From an uncultured Acidobacteriota bacterium (GTDB lineage: Bacteria; Acidobacteriota; Terriglobia; Bryobacterales; Bryobacteraceae): a stretch of DNA of 64,000 nt. How positions within the stretch are numbered: position 1 is the stretch's first letter; each line of letters begins with the position of its first letter. The DNA is taken from contig CADEFT010000034.1 of the NCBI GenBank assembly GCA_902826685.1, positions 1 through 64,000 of the forward strand. The letters run 5' to 3'. The notes below the pieces were generated by a model. It did not search any database. It was not told the origin of the DNA and saw only the letters and a list, made by a program, of their open reading frames with translations. Both the position numbers and the translations under genes were made by a program. Shown here one piece after another: positions 59,707-64,000 of this stretch.

Positions 59707-61371
59707 TTAGGCGCGCGATGATCTGGGTCTGGAATCACGCCCGTCCCGATCTCTGATTGGTGGTTGGTTTACAGATGCCTCAACCGTCGGATCCGCTCCT
59801 ATGCCACCTGTAGTGGAACTCCGGAGCACGGCGGACAAGCCTCTTGGGACAGCAAATAAGTCGCCGGCCGAAAGCCCCGAACTGAGTAGCCTCGCGCCAA
59901 TGGTTCGAATACCTGGGGTGTTGCTATCGTTTGAATCGCTTCGGGATTGACAAAGGACCTCAGCACCGCCGAATGCAATCATCCGGGGTTCGAGCGCGCG
60001 CCAATACGCCTCGTCCACCGTCCGCCTGTAGGCACGCACGAGACGTTCGAATACTCGGCAGGCGAGCGTGACCACTCCTCGGGAAAAGCCGTGCAGTATG
60101 TAATGTGCCATCAGGCAACCCAGGTCGTAGGCGCGATCACCCCTGCTCGCGCTCAGCTCGAGATCGATAACGCCCACACCTATTGAGCCAATGCGGATGT
60201 TCTTTGGGACGCAATCGAGATGAACGAAGCCAAGTTCCAGCGATTGGTCGCTCCAGGTGTAAAGCTTGCCCAGATTCGTTTGTACCGACTCGTCAAGTCC
60301 CGTGGTCCTGACTGCCAGCATTCGCCGCCAATGGGCAACATCCGCGTCCGCGTCGCCCCACAGAGGGGAGATCTCGCGGCCATGAAGAGCCGCGAGCGCG
60401 CCTCCGATGGCCTCGGCGGAGTGCGGATCGAACACTCCGCGATCCAATTGCGACTGCAGAGAAGTGCCGGACGGGCAAACCTCGCTTAGAACGAGCGTTC
60501 GCGACTCCTTGTCGAACCACACCACCTCTGGCAGTTCAATGCCATCCACGCGGCCCAAGCGACGAATCGCCCGCCGCTCTACGCCGATGCGTGCGGCTGG
60601 CTTGGGGAGTGCCCGATCACCAACCGTGCCAGCGTCGATCGTGTCTCCCGCGTCCTTCACAAAGACTACTTGACCGCTGGTGAACTCGACACGAACTACT
60701 GGGTCCAGCTTACCCCTGTGCACACAGCCGATCTCGCGCGCATCACCCAATTCCCATTGGGACACCAGCGTTCTCGCTCGGTCAATGGCGGCGTCGTCCA
60801 TTTCGCGGAGTCCCTCCCGGCACGTGTTCCACACGGTCTGCTTTTGCACGGGGCTTAAGTGCGCCGGCAGGGAATTTAGGAAACCTGCGCGGCCTGCCGG
60901 GCCTGCGCGCAAAGCATCCCGCAGATCTGTTGCTCGCACTGGCAAGCCACCCGTTCGCGCAGCTACAACTGATGCTTTGACTTCATGACTGGTGCTTAGC
61001 GTCGACAGTGCGGAAAAGCGTGGGTCACTGCGTGCATGGTCGGTTTCTCCCAGGCAGAACAGCAGCGAGTCCCCTGGCTGGCAACGCCCGAAGTACGCCA
61101 GCGCATGTTCAATGGCCGTCCGGGGCGCGATTTCCACCCGGACGCGCGGCAGGCCAGACAAAAAGATCTCCCAAACCCGCTGCGATACGTCCGGTCCCAT
61201 GACCTTGGTTGTACCGCGGAGACTACGGCTCCGGTTTGAGACGACCACAACAACTTCGTCCACATCTGGCCGCGATGCAAGTTCCTGGACGGCCGCGAAA
61301 TGGGCGGCGTGAGGGGGCCGAAATGCGCCCGGAAACAGCGCAATCCTCCGGCCGTTAGCTGTGTGGTTCAT
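59707..61371 (-). CDS. Nucleotidyltransferase-APH-type kinase fusion protein
   Basis: 554 residues with two enzymatic domains. Residues ~5-170: an HxGH-superfamily nucleotidyltransferase (NMN/pantetheine adenylyltransferase or cytidylyltransferase fold) with 'LFPGAFRPPHAAH', 'LLFCLGETDHA' and 'RATDLRDAL'. Residues ~215-470: an aminoglycoside-phosphotransferase/choline-kinase-like fold with the catalytic HLDCVPKN and the metal-binding 'VIDLELS', then 'AYDLGCLMAHY'. The last ~80 residues look disordered. This pairing could phosphorylate a small alcohol and then nucleotidylate it, or act on a sugar or cofactor; the substrate is unknown. I start at the ATG at 61371 (GAGG upstream) instead of the TTG at 61383. 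It follows the receptor gene within nine bases. Confidence 0.8.
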   Translation of the reverse strand: MNHTANGRRIALFPGAFRPPHAAHFAAVQELASRPDVDEVVVVVSNRSRSLRGTTKVMGPDVSQRVWEIFLSGLPRVRVEIAPRTAIEHALAYFGRCQPGDSLLFCLGETDHARSDPRFSALSTLSTSHEVKASVVAARTGGLPVRATDLRDALRAGPAGRAGFLNSLPAHLSPVQKQTVWNTCREGLREMDDAAIDRARTLVSQWELGDAREIGCVHRGKLDPVVRVEFTSGQVVFVKDAGDTIDAGTVGDRALPKPAARIGVERRAIRRLGRVDGIELPEVVWFDKESRTLVLSEVCPSGTSLQSQLDRGVFDPHSAEAIGGALAALHGREISPLWGDADADVAHWRRMLAVRTTGLDESVQTNLGKLYTWSDQSLELGFVHLDCVPKNIRIGSIGVGVIDLELSASRGDRAYDLGCLMAHYILHGFSRGVVTLACRVFERLVRAYRRTVDEAYWRALEPRMIAFGGAEVLCQSRSDSNDSNTPGIRTIGARLLSSGLSAGDLFAVPRGLSAVLRSSTTGGIGADPTVEASVNQPPIRDRDGRDSRPRSSRA

Positions 61372-61379
61372 CGCCAGCC

Positions 61380-63836
61380 TCAAAACCGGTAGCGGAGCGA
61401 GAGCTGGGCTGTCCGCGGAGCGAGCGCCTGATTCGGTCGACCAAAAAATGGCGAAGTTACGACACCGACGAACGTTGTGTAGTTCGTGCGGTTCAGCAAG
61501 TTGAAGGCGTCGAAATTCAGGTCCAAATTGCGTGAGGATCCGCTCCGGTCGACGATCCTGGGCAGGCGGAACGATTTCGAAAGCCGGAGATCAGCGGTGA
61601 ACCAACCCGGGCCCTGACCAGTATTGCGTGTGGTCCCTGCGGGCCGGTCGGTGACCTGGGAATCTCCGTTGTCGTCGCGCCCGGTCGTGATATCAAAAGG
61701 CGCGCCCGAGGCGGCGCTGATGATGAGGCCCGCGCGGTAACCCTTCGAGAAGTCGAATGTCGCAGTGGTTTGAAGACGGTGACGATTGTCGTAGTCGGAC
61801 CGGCCCCATTCGGCCGCGAGGCTGCGCGAATTGGCTGGAAACAGGAAGGGTCCGCCGGTATCATCGAGGGTGCGGGAAAGGGTGTACTGCATCGTGCCGG
61901 AAAACCACTTGCCCAAAGCTCCGCGCAGAGTGAGGGCAAGCGCATTGCTACGCAGTCGCGCGGTTGACTCCACCTGATGGGTGAAAGGAGCGGTCGAGAT
62001 GTTGCGGGCGCGCAGTAGGTTGTCCCCGCGCAGATACTGATACTCGGAAGTAAGCGTAACGCGCCTGATGAGTTCCCGCTCAAGGGCAATGCTCGCTTGG
62101 GTGAGCCGCGGAAGCGACAGGTTCGTCATTCGCCAGACCGTGTTGTTCGCCGTCGTGCCGCCGTTGGTCACCAGTTCGCGCAGGCGATTGCCATCCCAGA
62201 GCAGAGTCCGCCGCCGGATGTCCTCGGTGACGCGCTCATGAAAGACGCCCGCTCCGCCGCGCACGACTGTCTTTGGGCCGAGCGTCCAGGCGAAGCCCGC
62301 ACGCGGGGCAAATCCGTTACGGCCGGCAACGTCGGATTGCCAACTGTAGCGTATCCCGTAGGTGATGCTCAGCGATTGCCGCGCGCGCCACTCGTCCTGG
62401 GCGAAACCGAAGGCTTCGTGTTGTCGAAGCGTGACGCCCGGGTCACCTTGGTTGATGCGGAACAAGAAGGGCTCATTTCTGGCGAAGGCCGTAAGACTGG
62501 CAAACTCGTAGGTGCCGCCAAAATTCGAGCCTTCGAGTGAACGATAGAATGCCGGCCGGGCTTCGGCGCCGAACCGAAGCGCGTGGGAGCCCACGCCGAT
62601 GCTGGAGATATTCTGCAGGCGCAGCGTCGCTTCCGTCCGAGTGCGAAACGTCTGGGCGGCTCCCCCAGTAAAAGCACCATGCACCACCCACGCGGGCCCG
62701 ATCGGAAGCAATCCGCGCGCGGCTTCTTCGCGGGCCGCCACGACGCGAAAATCGTTCAGGACTCTTCCTCCGATCAAGCCACGGTCGGAGAACTGCACGC
62801 GGTAGTTGTTTACCGATGAGGCAACACCTTGTGAGGGAAGCTTGAGCCCGCCCGCGCCCCGATTGTTCTCGCTCTCGTCCAGATAGCTGAACAGGAGCAG
62901 CCGGGTACGGGATTCACCACGATCCTCCAACCGCCCAAGGAAACGCGTCCGGCGCTCGGGCACCGGCACGTTTCGAACGAAGGGGCCGTCCAAGGTTAAG
63001 GCGTTGACGACGGCGTTCTCGTTGTTTCGGTAGTGTTCGGCGTTGAGGAAAAAGGTGGTACGCCGACCAAGCAGAGGGCCACCGATGCCCAGATCAATCA
63101 ATGTGCGCCGGAGATCGGGGCGAATTGGGGCAAAGGCGTTGCGTGCGTCGAAAGCCGAGTCCCGCACGGCGAATCCCAAAGTGCCCTTGTAGCGCCGCGT
63201 GGACGGCTCCTCCGTGTAGACCTCAATTCTTGCCTTGCCGGGGCGGCGAAATTGGAGCGAATAAGGGTTCCGATTCACGCGGATCCGGCGAATCGACTGG
63301 GCAGTTAAGGACGATGCGCTGGTTTCCATTCCGTCGACCGTGATGTTGAGACCTTCGGCGCCCTGAACGGCGGAAGATACAAATCCGGCGACGGCACTCA
63401 ACGGATTCTGGGCCGGCGCCGGTAAGGCCGCTAGCGTGTCTTCGTCAAAGTTCAAGCGATCAGCATTGCGATCGGACCCGACCGATTCCTCCTCCACCCT
63501 GCTGGTTGCCGCAGCGACCGTGACGGACTCCGCCGCGGCGGCGGGCTTCAGCCGAAAGTGGAGTTCAATATTCATGTTTAGAATGCTGACCTGCTTTTCC
63601 TCGGGCGCCATCGATCTGGCTTCGACGCGCAGTACATAGCTGCCCGCCGGGAGCCGATCAAGAACATATCGCCCGTCGTCACCGCTACTAGCTTCAATTC
63701 GCACCGGACCGGTCAACGTGAGTTTCGCCTGGGGCACGGCGGCGCCCGAGGAGTCCGTTACGACTCCGCGAAGTGCATTCGTGTCTTGCGCCGCGACAGC
63801 AAGTGTCGCCAGAAGCCATGCAATCCAGAGCTTCAC
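61380..63836 (-). CDS. TonB-dependent-receptor-like outer membrane protein, short form
   Basis: 818 residues, shorter than the three other receptors in the window. Signal peptide (IAWLLATLAVAAQ), CarboxypepD_reg domain ~22-100 ('VVTDSSGAAVPQAKLTLTG', 'RYVLDRLPAGSYVLRVEA'), a divergent plug ~125-210 without the usual 'LPLNGRN' box, and a barrel ending 'RTAQLSLRYRF'. The GTG start overlaps the stop of the ABC gene as GTGA, and the stop lies next to the nucleotidyltransferase-kinase gene, so the three form one coupled operon. The absence of the standard plug box suggests a different class of ligand. Confidence 0.88.
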   Translation of the reverse strand: MKLWIAWLLATLAVAAQDTNALRGVVTDSSGAAVPQAKLTLTGPVRIEASSGDDGRYVLDRLPAGSYVLRVEARSMAPEEKQVSILNMNIELHFRLKPAAAAESVTVAAATSRVEEESVGSDRNADRLNFDEDTLAALPAPAQNPLSAVAGFVSSAVQGAEGLNITVDGMETSASSLTAQSIRRIRVNRNPYSLQFRRPGKARIEVYTEEPSTRRYKGTLGFAVRDSAFDARNAFAPIRPDLRRTLIDLGIGGPLLGRRTTFFLNAEHYRNNENAVVNALTLDGPFVRNVPVPERRTRFLGRLEDRGESRTRLLLFSYLDESENNRGAGGLKLPSQGVASSVNNYRVQFSDRGLIGGRVLNDFRVVAAREEAARGLLPIGPAWVVHGAFTGGAAQTFRTRTEATLRLQNISSIGVGSHALRFGAEARPAFYRSLEGSNFGGTYEFASLTAFARNEPFLFRINQGDPGVTLRQHEAFGFAQDEWRARQSLSITYGIRYSWQSDVAGRNGFAPRAGFAWTLGPKTVVRGGAGVFHERVTEDIRRRTLLWDGNRLRELVTNGGTTANNTVWRMTNLSLPRLTQASIALERELIRRVTLTSEYQYLRGDNLLRARNISTAPFTHQVESTARLRSNALALTLRGALGKWFSGTMQYTLSRTLDDTGGPFLFPANSRSLAAEWGRSDYDNRHRLQTTATFDFSKGYRAGLIISAASGAPFDITTGRDDNGDSQVTDRPAGTTRNTGQGPGWFTADLRLSKSFRLPRIVDRSGSSRNLDLNFDAFNLLNRTNYTTFVGVVTSPFFGRPNQALAPRTAQLSLRYRF

Positions 63837-64000
63837 GATGGCACCTCCTGGACGGTTTGAGCGTTGAGTAGGATGCTGTAGAGCCCGCGTTGTTGCAGCA
63901 GTTCCGCATGGGTACCTGACTCCACAATGGCGCCACGGTCCAAAACCAGAATCCGATCAAACGCCCGCATATCGTGAAAGTGGTGGGCGATCACGATCGT
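63833..64000 (-). CDS. ABC exporter, C-terminal end only (cut by window edge)
   Basis: The last 55 residues of an ABC transporter ATPase, reading into the window edge. Seen: 'TIVIAHHFHDMRAFDRILVLDRGAIVESGTH' style H-loop and D-loop follow-on, and the typical tail 'AELLQQRGLYSILL'. This ending is that of ABC exporters with fused membrane domains (MsbA/lantibiotic-exporter type). The rest of the gene is outside. The stop overlaps the receptor start by four bases. Confidence 0.85.
   Translation of the reverse strand, partial: TIVIAHHFHDMRAFDRILVLDRGAIVESGTHAELLQQRGLYSILLNAQTVQEVPS

Noticed and set aside
1..64000. CRISPR arrays
   Set aside because: No regularly spaced direct repeats were seen in the window.

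Overview
The window looks like a piece of an Acidobacteria chromosome of the Solibacter/Bryobacter type. The DNA is GC-rich, and it carries several families typical of that group: four large outer-membrane receptors with an N-terminal carboxypeptidase-regulatory-like domain, a DUF1592/DUF1552 secreted pair, PadR regulators, and 'acidobacterial duplicated orphan permeases' (ADOP, a MacB/FtsX-like family). The taxonomic placement is inferred from gene content only.

Layout. (1) 0.2-6.6 kb is a mobile or scarred zone on the minus strand: a serine recombinase/calcium-binding-like/DprA-like cassette, an IS66 element that carries a DruA-like (DUF4338) passenger gene between tnpB and tnpC, a frameshifted small gene, and the 3' half of a tRNA-Pro(GGG), which may be an attachment-site scar. 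(2) 6.7-15.7 kb is an accessory catabolic or transport block: a DUF1592 haem/cytochrome-like protein, a Tat-exported DUF1552 protein, a GntR/FCD regulator, a TonB-type receptor and a secreted protein of unknown function. (3) 15.8-19.0 kb is a second TonB-type receptor on the minus strand, divergent from the main cluster.

(4) 19.3-51.2 kb is the centrepiece: fourteen co-directional, mostly overlapping genes that can be read as one ~32 kb operon. It opens with a GNAT-like protein, an ABC ATPase, an FtsX-type permease, a LolA-like carrier and an outer-membrane barrel. It continues with a PKS module (KS-AT-DH-KR-ACP), NRPS modules C-A-PCP-E, C-A-PCP, C-A-PCP-E, C-A-PCP and C-A-PCP-reductase, with an MFS exporter and an MbtH protein after the first NRPS and a type II thioesterase at the end. 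The binding-pocket residues I read suggest Val/Ile, Ile/Val, Thr, Asn, Gly. Epimerase domains sit in the first and third amino-acid modules, and the C domains after them are of the D-donor type. The inferred product is an unsaturated-acyl-capped pentapeptide, acyl-D-Val/Ile-Ile/Val-D-Thr-Asn-Gly, released reductively as a glycine aldehyde (or the alcohol). I do not recognise it as a known compound.

(5) 51.1-59.5 kb holds a third receptor, a padR-ADOP pair whose permease has lost about 613 internal residues, a membrane-protein pseudogene, an intact ADOP preceded by what looks like a deletion scar of a padR gene, and a further ADOP remnant. The two loci share a 16-nt upstream element. (6) 59.7-64.0 kb (minus strand) is a coupled operon: the end of an ABC exporter, a fourth receptor, and an unusual nucleotidyltransferase-kinase fusion. 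It runs off the window edge.
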